Shown in pieces: positions 50,967 through 57,823 of a stretch of DNA of 64,000 nucleotides. Position 1 is the first letter of the stretch. Each line of letters begins with the position of its first letter. Position numbers and translations under genes: made by a program. The stretch is from contig CAMCPL010000003.1 in the NCBI GenBank assembly GCA_945876745.1, forward strand, positions 124,001 through 188,000, in the 5' to 3' direction. The stretch is from an uncultured Clostridia bacterium. Its GTDB lineage: Bacteria; Bacillota; Clostridia; Oscillospirales; Acutalibacteraceae. The notes below the pieces were generated by a model. The model worked only from the letters and a program-made list of their open reading frames with translations, was not told the DNA's origin and searched no databases.

Positions 50967-52226
50967 CTAATTCAATATAGACTTTAACACCACTACGGCT
51001 TTCGGAATATCACATTCCTTAATTGCCGACGGCGTAAGCGAAAGCGTAATTTTACCGTCTTCAAATTTAATTACGCTTACGCTGATTTTGTTTTTTTCAA
51101 AATCCGATATTTCGCCCGAAAAATCGCAGCTCACCAGCACTCTCAAACCGTTGTCTCCCAAAGTGACGGCGGCGTTGGGAACCTCTTTTTTTATGTTGTC
51201 AAAAAGAAGTCGTGCTTTTGACGTGTAGTGTCTTCTGACCTTTCTCGTTTGCGAGCTTATGTGTCCGTCTCTTATGTACTGGCAAAGTGCAATTTGTTCT
51301 GTTTTTGAAGCCGTTTGCGCAAATTTGTGCTTTGACGCTTCAAATCTTTTTGCAAGCTCCTGCGTCAGTACCATATAGCTTATTCTGATTCCGGGTATCA
51401 AAACGTTTGAAAAGCTGCCCATATAGACAACGTTGTCATTTGCTGAAAGCGCATATAAAGATGGAGTCGGCTTCGATTGATATAAAAAGTCGCTGTCAAA
51501 ATCATCCTCGATTATTATGCTTCCTGTTTTTTCGCTGTAATCAACAAGCTCAAGACGTCTTTTCATCGGCATAACGTCGCCGTAAGCCGTCATATGCGAC
51601 GGTGAAACATAAATAATATCGGCGTCCTTGTACCTTGTGTGCACATCGTAGCCGTAGTCCTCAAAGAGTGACATACCCTGAACAAAGCTTTTGTCGGGAA
51701 ACGATACGGTTTTCCTGTCTTTGACAAGCGAGCATAATACCGATAAAAGCCATTGAACGCCTGCGCCTACTATGATTCTGTCGGGGGAGGCAGTGACGTT
51801 CCTTTTCTCTCTTATGTAGTCCGATAATGCCTGTCTTAAATCCGCTTCGCCCTGTACCTCGCTGTATGACAAAAGCCTGCCCTGACTGCGTAATGCGCTT
51901 TTGATGTAGCGTTGCCATAGCTTGATGTCGAAGCTCTCCTCATCTGCGTCTCCGCTTTTTAAGTCGTAAAGTATTTGACGCTCCGGCTTTGCTTCGCATT
52001 TTACCTCACTAATGCTTTTTTGCTCTGTCACATAATATCCGCTTTTGTCAACGGAAATGATATATCCGTCTGCGAGCAAATCGAAATAAGCGTTTTGCAC
52101 AGTTGTCTTGCTGACCGATAAAATATTACATGCGTTTCTTATCGACGGAAGCCTGTCTCCTGCTTTCAATGCACCGTTTTCTATCAGCTTTTTGAAATAG
52201 TCGTAAACCTCTACATATTTTTTCAT
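50967..52226 (-). CDS. MocR/GntR-family regulator with degenerate aminotransferase domain
   Basis: 419 residues. The N-terminal GntR winged helix (about 1-70) is followed by a fold-type I aminotransferase-like domain. It has VGAGVQWLLSVLCSLV, ILYVSPSH-like IIYVSPSHMTAYG and IIEDDFDSDF. In MocR proteins the PLP-binding lysine lies in a GTFSK motif. Here the equivalent is GSFSNVLIPGIRISYMV with Asn near residue 274. So Schiff-base formation with PLP is not expected. Target genes may include the divergent radical SAM gene 98 bases away. Confidence 0.88.
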   Translation of the reverse strand: MKKYVEVYDYFKKLIENGALKAGDRLPSIRNACNILSVSKTTVQNAYFDLLADGYIISVDKSGYYVTEQKSISEVKCEAKPERQILYDLKSGDADEESFDIKLWQRYIKSALRSQGRLLSYSEVQGEADLRQALSDYIREKRNVTASPDRIIVGAGVQWLLSVLCSLVKDRKTVSFPDKSFVQGMSLFEDYGYDVHTRYKDADIIYVSPSHMTAYGDVMPMKRRLELVDYSEKTGSIIIEDDFDSDFLYQSKPTPSLYALSANDNVVYMGSFSNVLIPGIRISYMVLTQELAKRFEASKHKFAQTASKTEQIALCQYIRDGHISSQTRKVRRHYTSKARLLFDNIKKEVPNAAVTLGDNGLRVLVSCDFSGEISDFEKNKISVSVIKFEDGKITLSLTPSAIKECDIPKAVVVLKSILN

Positions 52227-52324
52227 AATCTGTACCTTAATTTTTTAGCATTTTTGCCTATTTATTTATTGTCAGATTTATTATATAATATATAGAATCA
52301 ATTATCAAGTAAGGAGTGAATATT

Positions 52325-52939
52325 GTGGCAGATATTATTTATAAACTTGAAGAAAATACATATATGAATATTACTAATAAGTGTCCGTGCAGATGTACCT
52401 TTTGTATTCGCTCACAGGGAAATGCAGTAGGCGATGCAGAAAATCTGTGGTTTTACGGTAATGAGCCGAGCATTGACGAAATTAAAGCCGCTATTGACGC
52501 ATACGATTTTTCCGATGTAAAAACAGTTGTCTTTTGCGGCTACGGTGAGCCTACCGAAAGGCTTGATGTTTTGCTTGAAACAACCGCGTATCTTCGAAAG
52601 GTAAAGCCCGATTTACATATCAGACTGAACACAAACGGACTTTCGGACTTGATTAATTCACGCCCCACCGCAAAGGAAATCGGCGAAGCGTTCGACACCG
52701 TGAGCATTTCTCTCAATGAACCCGACAGCGATAAGTATGACGAAATCACACGAAATATCTATCCGAAAAAGGCATATCCTGCGCTTTTGGAATTTACAAG
52801 AGAATGTTCAAAATACTGCAAAAACGTGAGAATGAGCGTTGTTGACGTTATCGGCGAGGAAAATATTAAGAAGTCCGAGCTTATCGCAAAAAGCCTCGGT
52901 GCCGAGTTTATTTGCAGGAGCTTTGAAAAGGGCAGATAA
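52325..52939 (+). CDS. TatD-associated radical SAM protein (TIGR04038-like)
   Basis: A 204-residue radical SAM protein. GTG 52325 is preferred because an AAGGAG site ends nine bases upstream. An earlier GTG overlaps that site. The cluster cysteines are in NKCPCRCTFCIRSQG (CxxxCxxC). VVFCGYGEPTERLD supplies the glycine-rich SAM loop, and LRLNTNG-like IRLNTNGLSDLI follows. The length and sequence fit the short radical SAM family usually encoded next to TatD nucleases. No tatD gene is nearby. The substrate is unknown. Confidence 0.88.
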   Translation: MADIIYKLEENTYMNITNKCPCRCTFCIRSQGNAVGDAENLWFYGNEPSIDEIKAAIDAYDFSDVKTVVFCGYGEPTERLDVLLETTAYLRKVKPDLHIRLNTNGLSDLINSRPTAKEIGEAFDTVSISLNEPDSDKYDEITRNIYPKKAYPALLEFTRECSKYCKNVRMSVVDVIGEENIKKSELIAKSLGAEFICRSFEKGR

Positions 52940-52951
52940 TCTAAATTTTGT

Positions 52952-52985
52952 AGAGCAATCCGAACTGTTCGGATTGCTCTATGTT
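52952..52985 (+). terminator. terminator after the radical SAM gene
   Basis: AGAGCAATCCGAA (52952-52964) is perfectly complementary to TTCGGATTGCTCT (52968-52980), with a three-base loop and a T-rich tail. Confidence 0.88.
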
Positions 52986-53024
52986 TTATTTTTGCACTGT
53001 ATAAAAAATATTTAACAAAATATA

Positions 53025-53053
53025 GTGACAAACGCCTTTATCTGTTGTATAAT
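53025..53053 (+). promoter_or_regulatory. predicted promoter of the GH3 gene
   Basis: GTGACA (53025-53030), 17 bases, TATAAT (53048-53053), about 39 bases before the ATG, which follows an AGAAAGGGA site. Confidence 0.75.
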
Positions 53054-53091
53054 ATTACGGAAAATAAATATTAAGCAGAAAGGGACTATTT

Positions 53092-55590
53092 ATGAAACAT
53101 TCTGAAATTGTAGGAAAAATGAGCCTTGAGCAAAAGGCAACATTCGTTTCCGGCTCCGATTATTGGCATTTGGAGGAAGATTTGTCACTCGGTCTTCCGA
53201 AGATTTGCATTACCGATGGCCCTCACGGTCTTCGTAAGGCAAAGGGTAAGGACTATGTTCCCGAAGAGGGCGAAGCAAAGACCGGCGGCGGTATCGGTCT
53301 CGGTAATTCCGTACCGACAACCTGCTTCCCGCCTGCCGCAACTTCTTCATGTTCTTGGGATGAAGAATTGCTTTTTGAAGAGGGCGTAGCTATGGCGGAG
53401 GAGTGCCTGAAAGAAAAGGTATCCGTTATTCTCGGCCCCGGTACAAACATTAAACGTTCTCCCACCTGCGGCAGAAACTTCGAGTATTTCAGTGAGGATC
53501 CTGTTTTGGCTGGTAAATGCTCTGCCGCTGTAATCAACGGCGTTCAGTCAAAGGGCGTAGGTACTTCTCTTAAGCATTTTGCCTGCAACTCGCAGGAGGC
53601 TTTCCGTATGGTGCTTAACGAGGTTATTGACGAACGTGCTATGCGTGAGCTTTATTTCCCTGCATTCGAGATTGCAGTAAAGGAATCACAGCCTTGGACT
53701 GTTATGAATTCCTATAACAGAATTAACGGCGTTTACGCTTCTCAAAATGAGTGGCTTCAACAGCAGGTGCTTCGTAAGGAATGGGGCTTCAGAGGCTTGA
53801 TTGTTACCGACTGGGGCGCATCTGTTGACAGAGTTGACGGCGTTAAGGCAGGAACCGATTTGGAAATGCCTACCTCCGGTAAGCTCAATGCCGCAAAAAT
53901 TGTTGCCGCAGTAAAGGACGGTACTCTTGACGAAACAATTCTTGATGAAAGAGTTGACGCTGTTGTAGACCTCATTTTGAAGTCAAAGCCGGCTCTTGAA
54001 AAGACTCATACATACGATAAGAAGGCTCACCATATGGTTGCTCAAAAGGTAGCAGAGGGCTCTATGGTACTTCTTAAAAATGATGATAAGATTCTTCCGC
54101 TTAAAGCAGGACAGAAGATTGCCGTTATCGGTGAAATGGCGAAGGCTCCACGCTTCCAGGGCGCAGGCTCTTCGGTTATTAATCCTACAATGCTTTCAAA
54201 CGCTTATGACGAGCTTGTTGCTCTCGGTGTTGATGCTACATATTCACAGGGCTACTACAAAACCGCACCTACTAAAAAGGAAAAGAATTCGAGACTTACC
54301 GAAGAACAGCTTGTTTCTCAGGCAGTTGAAGCCGCAAAGAAGGCTGATGTTGCAGTAGTTTTCGTAGGTCTTACCGAGGACTTCGAGGGTGAGGGCTACG
54401 ATAGAGAAACTATCGAAATGCCGGCAAATCATAACAGACTTGTCAGCGCAGTTGCAAAGGCAAATGCTAATACCGTTGTAGTTCTTGCAGGCGGCTCCGT
54501 TGTTCTTATGCCGTGGCTTAGCGAGGTTAAGGGTCTACTTAACTCCGGCTTGGGTGGTCAGGCAGGCGGTATCGCAGTTGCAAACATCCTTACAGGTAAG
54601 GTAAATCCGTCAGGTAAAACCTCTGAAACATATCCTACTTCGTTCGAGGTTAACCCGACCTATGGCAATTATCCGGGCGGTCCCGTTACTTCGGAGCATA
54701 GAGAGGGTATTTATATCGGCTATAGATATTATGATAAGGCTAATCTTGATGTTGTGTTCCCGTTCGGCTACGGCCTTTCTTACACAACCTTTGAGTACAG
54801 CGATTTGAAACTTTCTGCCGATAGCATTAAGGATACCGATACTCTTACAGTATCGTTTAAGGTTAAGAATACAGGCGATGTAGCCGGCGCAGAAATTGCA
54901 CAGGTTTACGTTGCAGATAAAGAGTCTACTATCTTCCGTCCTGAAAAAGAGCTTAAAGCCTTTAAGAAGGTATTTCTTGAGCCGGGCGAAGAAAAGGAGA
55001 TTACCGTTGAGCTTTCAAAGAGAGCGTTTGCATTCTATAATGTAAATATTAATGACTGGTGTGTTGAAGCAGGCGAGTTTGATATTATGGTTGCCGCTTC
55101 CTCAAGAGATGTAAAGCTCAGCGCAGTTGTTAATGTAGACGCTCCTGCTTGCGATATCCCTGATTACAGAACTACTGCTCCTGCTTATTATGATGATGTT
55201 ACTAATATTTCAAGAGATGATTTTGCCGCAGTATACGGCACACTTCCGAATCCTGAAATTGACGTTAACAAGAAGATTGATAAGTATTGCTGTCTTAACG
55301 ACGCGAGACATACAAAGTGGGGCGGCAGACTTTGCGGTCTTATTACAAAGATTATGAGCGGTATGGGCTCTGCAGAAAACGGTGACGGTAAGATGCTCGC
55401 CGCTATGGCAACTCAGATTCCTATCCGTAACTTCGTTCAGATGTCTATGGGCGCTTTCAGCGAACAACAGGCAGAGGGACTTTTGATGATGCTTAATGAC
55501 GACCAATCCTCGTTCGTCGGCTTCAGCAAAATCTTCTGGACTCTCGCCGGCACAATCGCAAGACTTCCGAAGCTCCTTTCATCAATCTAA
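53092..55590 (+). CDS. GH3 beta-glycosidase (beta-glucosidase type)
   Basis: An 832-residue glycoside hydrolase family 3 enzyme without signal peptide. The barrel domain has LPKICITDGPHGLRK, VILGPGTNIKRSPTCGRNFE, GTSLKHFACNSQE and the nucleophile Asp in GLIVTDWGAS near residue 241. The alpha/beta sandwich has ALGVDATYSQGYYK, VFVGLTEDFEGEGYDRE and VLAGGSVVLMPW. An FnIII-like domain has TVSFKVKNTGDVAGAEIAQV. An extra C-terminal region of about 130 residues, partly helical, follows the FnIII-like domain. Probable role is cleavage of beta-gluco-oligosaccharides. Confidence 0.95.
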   Translation: MKHSEIVGKMSLEQKATFVSGSDYWHLEEDLSLGLPKICITDGPHGLRKAKGKDYVPEEGEAKTGGGIGLGNSVPTTCFPPAATSSCSWDEELLFEEGVAMAEECLKEKVSVILGPGTNIKRSPTCGRNFEYFSEDPVLAGKCSAAVINGVQSKGVGTSLKHFACNSQEAFRMVLNEVIDERAMRELYFPAFEIAVKESQPWTVMNSYNRINGVYASQNEWLQQQVLRKEWGFRGLIVTDWGASVDRVDGVKAGTDLEMPTSGKLNAAKIVAAVKDGTLDETILDERVDAVVDLILKSKPALEKTHTYDKKAHHMVAQKVAEGSMVLLKNDDKILPLKAGQKIAVIGEMAKAPRFQGAGSSVINPTMLSNAYDELVALGVDATYSQGYYKTAPTKKEKNSRLTEEQLVSQAVEAAKKADVAVVFVGLTEDFEGEGYDRETIEMPANHNRLVSAVAKANANTVVVLAGGSVVLMPWLSEVKGLLNSGLGGQAGGIAVANILTGKVNPSGKTSETYPTSFEVNPTYGNYPGGPVTSEHREGIYIGYRYYDKANLDVVFPFGYGLSYTTFEYSDLKLSADSIKDTDTLTVSFKVKNTGDVAGAEIAQVYVADKESTIFRPEKELKAFKKVFLEPGEEKEITVELSKRAFAFYNVNINDWCVEAGEFDIMVAASSRDVKLSAVVNVDAPACDIPDYRTTAPAYYDDVTNISRDDFAAVYGTLPNPEIDVNKKIDKYCCLNDARHTKWGGRLCGLITKIMSGMGSAENGDGKMLAAMATQIPIRNFVQMSMGAFSEQQAEGLLMMLNDDQSSFVGFSKIFWTLAGTIARLPKLLSSI

Positions 55591-55603
55591 TATTTTAACA
55601 AAA

Positions 55604-55634
55604 GGCTCCCCTTGATTTGTCATCAAGGGGAGCT
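55604..55634 (+). repeat. hairpin 1-only member of the repeat family, possible terminator of GH3
   Basis: GGCTCCCCTTGAT...ATCAAGGGGAGCT, a 12-bp stem. It lies 14 bases after the GH3 stop and may function as its terminator. No second hairpin follows. Confidence 0.65.
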
Positions 55635-55671
55635 GTTGTTAGTTAAAGTAGCGCTCAGTCTTGGACATTTT

Positions 55672-55717
55672 GCCTCCCTTGTTAAAGGGAGGGGGACCGC
55701 TTGCGGTGGAGGGATTC
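55672..55717 (+). repeat. two-hairpin palindromic repeat, subtype B
   Basis: GCCTCCCTTGTTAAAGGGAG, GGGGACCGCTTGCGGTGG, AGGGATTC. The unit is near-identical to those at 30591, 57579 and 63933. Confidence 0.85.
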
Positions 55718-55740
55718 AACTTCAATCAAAAACCAACAAA

Positions 55741-55792
55741 GCCTCCCTTGTTAAAGGGAGGTGGCACGGCTTTGCCGTGACGGAGGGATTCA
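55741..55792 (+). repeat. two-hairpin palindromic repeat, subtype C
   Basis: GCCTCCCTTGTTAAAGGGAG, then GTGGCACGGCTTTGCCGTGAC, ending GGAGGGATTC. Hairpin 2 is CACGGCTTTGCCGTG. It is almost identical to the copy at 57133. Confidence 0.85.
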
Positions 55793-55848
55793 ATTATAAT
55801 CCTCAAACCACTTCTCTTCAATTTTCACACTTCACTCTTAACTCAAAA

Positions 55849-55876
55849 AAGGCTCTCGGCAAACGCCGAGAGCCTT
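55849..55876 (-). terminator. terminator of the iron alcohol dehydrogenase gene
   Basis: On the minus strand, AAGGCTCTCGGC, four-base loop, GCCGAGAGCCTT, then TTTT. A 12-bp perfect stem lies 11 bases after the stop. Confidence 0.88.
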
Positions 55877-55886
55877 CTTTTGCATA

Positions 55887-57032
55887 TTACATTATTTTCT
55901 TATATAACTCTTTCAAATCCTCAACATTTGTGTCCCTCGGATTGCCCGGACGGCAAGCGTCTGCGTAAGCGTCGGCTGCGAGTACGTCCAAATCCTCAGC
56001 CTTGATTTTGTCGTTCTTTGCAGGAATACCGACATCAGCCGAAAGCTGCTTAACTGCGTTGATTGCTGCTGCTCTGTATTCCTCTTGCGACATTGCGTCA
56101 ACGCCCTCAACGCCCATAGCTCTTGCGATTTCTCTGTACTTCTCGCCTGTAAATTCCTTGTTGTATTCCATAACGATAGGAAGCATCATAGCGCAAGCAA
56201 CGCCGTGAGGTGTGTCGTAGTGAGCTCCGAGCGTGTGTGCAATAGAATGTGCAATGCCAAGTCCTACGTTAGAGAAGCCCATACCTGCTATGTACTGTGC
56301 AAGTGCCATGCCTTCTCTGTCCTCGGTTTTGTTTTCAACCGCACCGCGAAGATGCTTTGCAATGAGCTTGATTGCTTCAAGATGGAACATATCTGTCATT
56401 TCCCAAGCACCAAGAGTTGTGTAGCCCTCGATAGCGTGGGTGAGTGCGTCCATTCCCGTTGCGGCAGTCAGTCCCTTTGGCATAGAACTCATCATATCCG
56501 GGTCAACAATTGCGTATTCCGGAATGTCGTGCTCGTCAACACAAACGAACTTTCTTTCCTTTTCAACATCTGTGATTACATAGTTGATTGTAACCTCTGC
56601 CGCTGTGCCTGCTGTTGTCGGTACTGCGATAGTAGGTACAGCGTGATTCTTTGTCGGTGCAACGCCCTCAAGCGAACGAACGTCGGCAAATTCCGGATTT
56701 GCAATAATAATGCCGATTGCCTTTGCGGTGTCCATTGAAGAACCGCCGCCGATTGTGATGATAGCGTCTGCGCCGCACGCCTTGAACGCCTCAACGCCGT
56801 CCTTTACGTTCTCAATAGTCGGGTTCGGCTTGATACCCGAATAAATCGTGTAAGGGATTTTAGCCTCGTCAAGAAGTGCCGTTACCTTTGTCGCAACCTC
56901 AAATTTGATAAGGTCAGGGTCGGAGCATACAAAAATGTGCTTCCAGCCTCTGCTCTTAACAATGCCCGGAATTTCACCGATAGCACCCTTGCCGTGGAAT
57001 GAAACTGTGTTTAAGATAATTCTGTTAGCCAT
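55887..57032 (-). CDS. iron-containing alcohol dehydrogenase (lactaldehyde reductase/FucO-like)
   Basis: A group III, iron-dependent NAD(P)H alcohol dehydrogenase of 381 residues. The ATG at 57032 follows GGAGGT. An upstream start would lie over that site. Motifs are IITIGGGSSMDTAKAIG, VPTIAVPTTAGTAAEVT, GMDALTHAIEGYTT (Asp and His iron ligands) and GIAHSIAHTLGAHYDTPHG (two further His ligands). The sequence is close to 1,2-propanediol oxidoreductase (FucO), which reduces lactaldehyde from fucose or rhamnose breakdown. Butanol or ethanol-type substrates remain possible. Confidence 0.92.
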   Translation of the reverse strand: MANRIILNTVSFHGKGAIGEIPGIVKSRGWKHIFVCSDPDLIKFEVATKVTALLDEAKIPYTIYSGIKPNPTIENVKDGVEAFKACGADAIITIGGGSSMDTAKAIGIIIANPEFADVRSLEGVAPTKNHAVPTIAVPTTAGTAAEVTINYVITDVEKERKFVCVDEHDIPEYAIVDPDMMSSMPKGLTAATGMDALTHAIEGYTTLGAWEMTDMFHLEAIKLIAKHLRGAVENKTEDREGMALAQYIAGMGFSNVGLGIAHSIAHTLGAHYDTPHGVACAMMLPIVMEYNKEFTGEKYREIARAMGVEGVDAMSQEEYRAAAINAVKQLSADVGIPAKNDKIKAEDLDVLAADAYADACRPGNPRDTNVEDLKELYKKIM

Positions 57033-57064
57033 TTTGACTACCTCCAATTTTTATTATCAAAAAC

Positions 57065-57073
57065 ATTATACCA
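57065..57073 (-). promoter_or_regulatory. extended -10 promoter of the alcohol dehydrogenase gene
   Basis: TGGTATAAT on the minus strand is an extended -10 (TGnTATAAT), 33-41 bases from the start codon. No convincing -35 is visible. Confidence 0.55.
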
Positions 57074-57132
57074 TATCTTATGTTAAAATACTATTAAAAT
57101 TTGATAAATTTCTAACAAATTTTCCAAACAAA

Positions 57133-57183
57133 GCCTCCCTTGTTAAAGGGAGGTGGCACGGCTTTGCCGTGACGGAGGGATTC
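57133..57183 (+). repeat. two-hairpin palindromic repeat, subtype C
   Basis: Same structure and nearly the same sequence as 55741-55792. The 776-base gap from 57048 to 57823 contains this repeat, two palindrome arrays, one subtype B repeat and a promoter, and no credible gene. Confidence 0.85.
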
Positions 57184-57236
57184 AATATCGAAACGCCGTC
57201 CTCGACGACCCGCATATACAATCCCCAAACCTCATC

Positions 57237-57356
57237 TTGCCGTAGGCAAACTTCACTTTGCGCCTTGCGCAAAAACTTCACTGCGCATTAGCGCAACTTC
57301 ACTCGCAGCAGGCGAATTTAAATGAAGCACAGAGCCTCGCTTAGTGCTTCATTCGT
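57237..57356. repeat. array of short palindromes separated by ACTTCACT, part 1
   Basis: Four different palindromes (TTGCCGTAGGCAA, TTTGCGCCTTGCGCAAA, TGCGCATTAGCGCA and TCGCAGCAGGCGA) start at 57237, 57257, 57282 and 57303. They are separated by ACTTCACT-like spacers. The array ends with an inverted pair ATGAAGCAC/GTGCTTCAT (57331-57352). Stems differ while spacers are conserved. Confidence 0.75.
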
Positions 57357-57447
57357 TCCTTTTAATGCTCCAAAATGCCGAAAACAACTCAATATATAGG
57401 TTAAAAATTTATAAAAAATTCACAATTTTCATAAAATATTATATCAT

Positions 57448-57491
57448 TACTGCATTTTGTTGTTGACATTTACCGCAAAATGCAGTAAACT
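57448..57491 (+). promoter_or_regulatory. promoter inside a 12-bp inverted repeat
   Basis: TTGACA (57463-57468), 17 bases, TAAACT (57486-57491). TACTGCATTTTG (57448-57459) and CAAAATGCAGTA (57476-57487) are perfect inverted arms enclosing the -35 and touching the -10. This looks like an operator bound by a dimeric repressor. The first gene downstream is the 1384-residue secreted protein at 57824. Confidence 0.6.
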
Positions 57492-57578
57492 AACAATATA
57501 TTAATATGTCAAATTTTGTTTTGATATAGATTGAAGTGCATGGTTTTAGTGAATTTGTAGGCGTCGGCTTCCACTTTA

Positions 57579-57624
57579 GCCTCCCTTGTCAAAGGGAGGG
57601 GGACCGCTTGCGGTGGAGGGATTC
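57579..57624 (+). repeat. two-hairpin palindromic repeat, subtype B
   Basis: GCCTCCCTTGTCAAAGGGAG, GGGGACCGCTTGCGGTGG, AGGGATTC. It lies in the presumed leader of the large secreted-protein gene. Confidence 0.85.
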
Positions 57625-57665
57625 AAAATCTACAATCACTCAAACCGCTTTTCTTCACTTTTCAT

Positions 57666-57767
57666 ATCGGCTCCGCCGATGCTTCATACACCATCAGGTG
57701 TGCTTCATACTCGTTACGCGAGTGCTTCATATCGGCTCCGCCGATGCTTCATACTCGCTCTGCGAGT
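57666..57767. repeat. array of five palindromes with about 22-bp period and GCTTCAT spacers
   Basis: ATCGGCTCCGCCGAT (57666), ACACCATCAGGTGT (57688), ACTCGTTACGCGAGT (57709), ATCGGCTCCGCCGAT (57731) and ACTCGCTCTGCGAGT (57753). Each is followed by GCTTCAT. Units 1 and 4 are identical. Units 3 and 5 share stems but differ in loop. The array ends about 55 bases before the start of the large secreted-protein gene. Confidence 0.82.
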
Positions 57768-57823
57768 GCTTCATTTTTCATTTTATATTTCGGCGCAAGC
57801 CGTATTAACAGGAGGTTTTTCTT

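Noticed and set aside
55612..55968. An open frame of 118 codons after GH3
   Set aside because: It translates two-hairpin repeats (KGRG.. strings) and the antisense end of the dehydrogenase gene. The same artefact appears at 57586-57927 and 62086-62343.
56085..56738. A 217-codon plus-strand open frame rich in Cys
   Set aside because: It is the antisense shadow of the iron alcohol dehydrogenase gene, whose metal-binding motifs are on the minus strand.
57237..57767. A CRISPR array
   Set aside because: The constant parts are only 7-8 bases, the variable parts are palindromes with recurring members, and no cas genes occur in the window.
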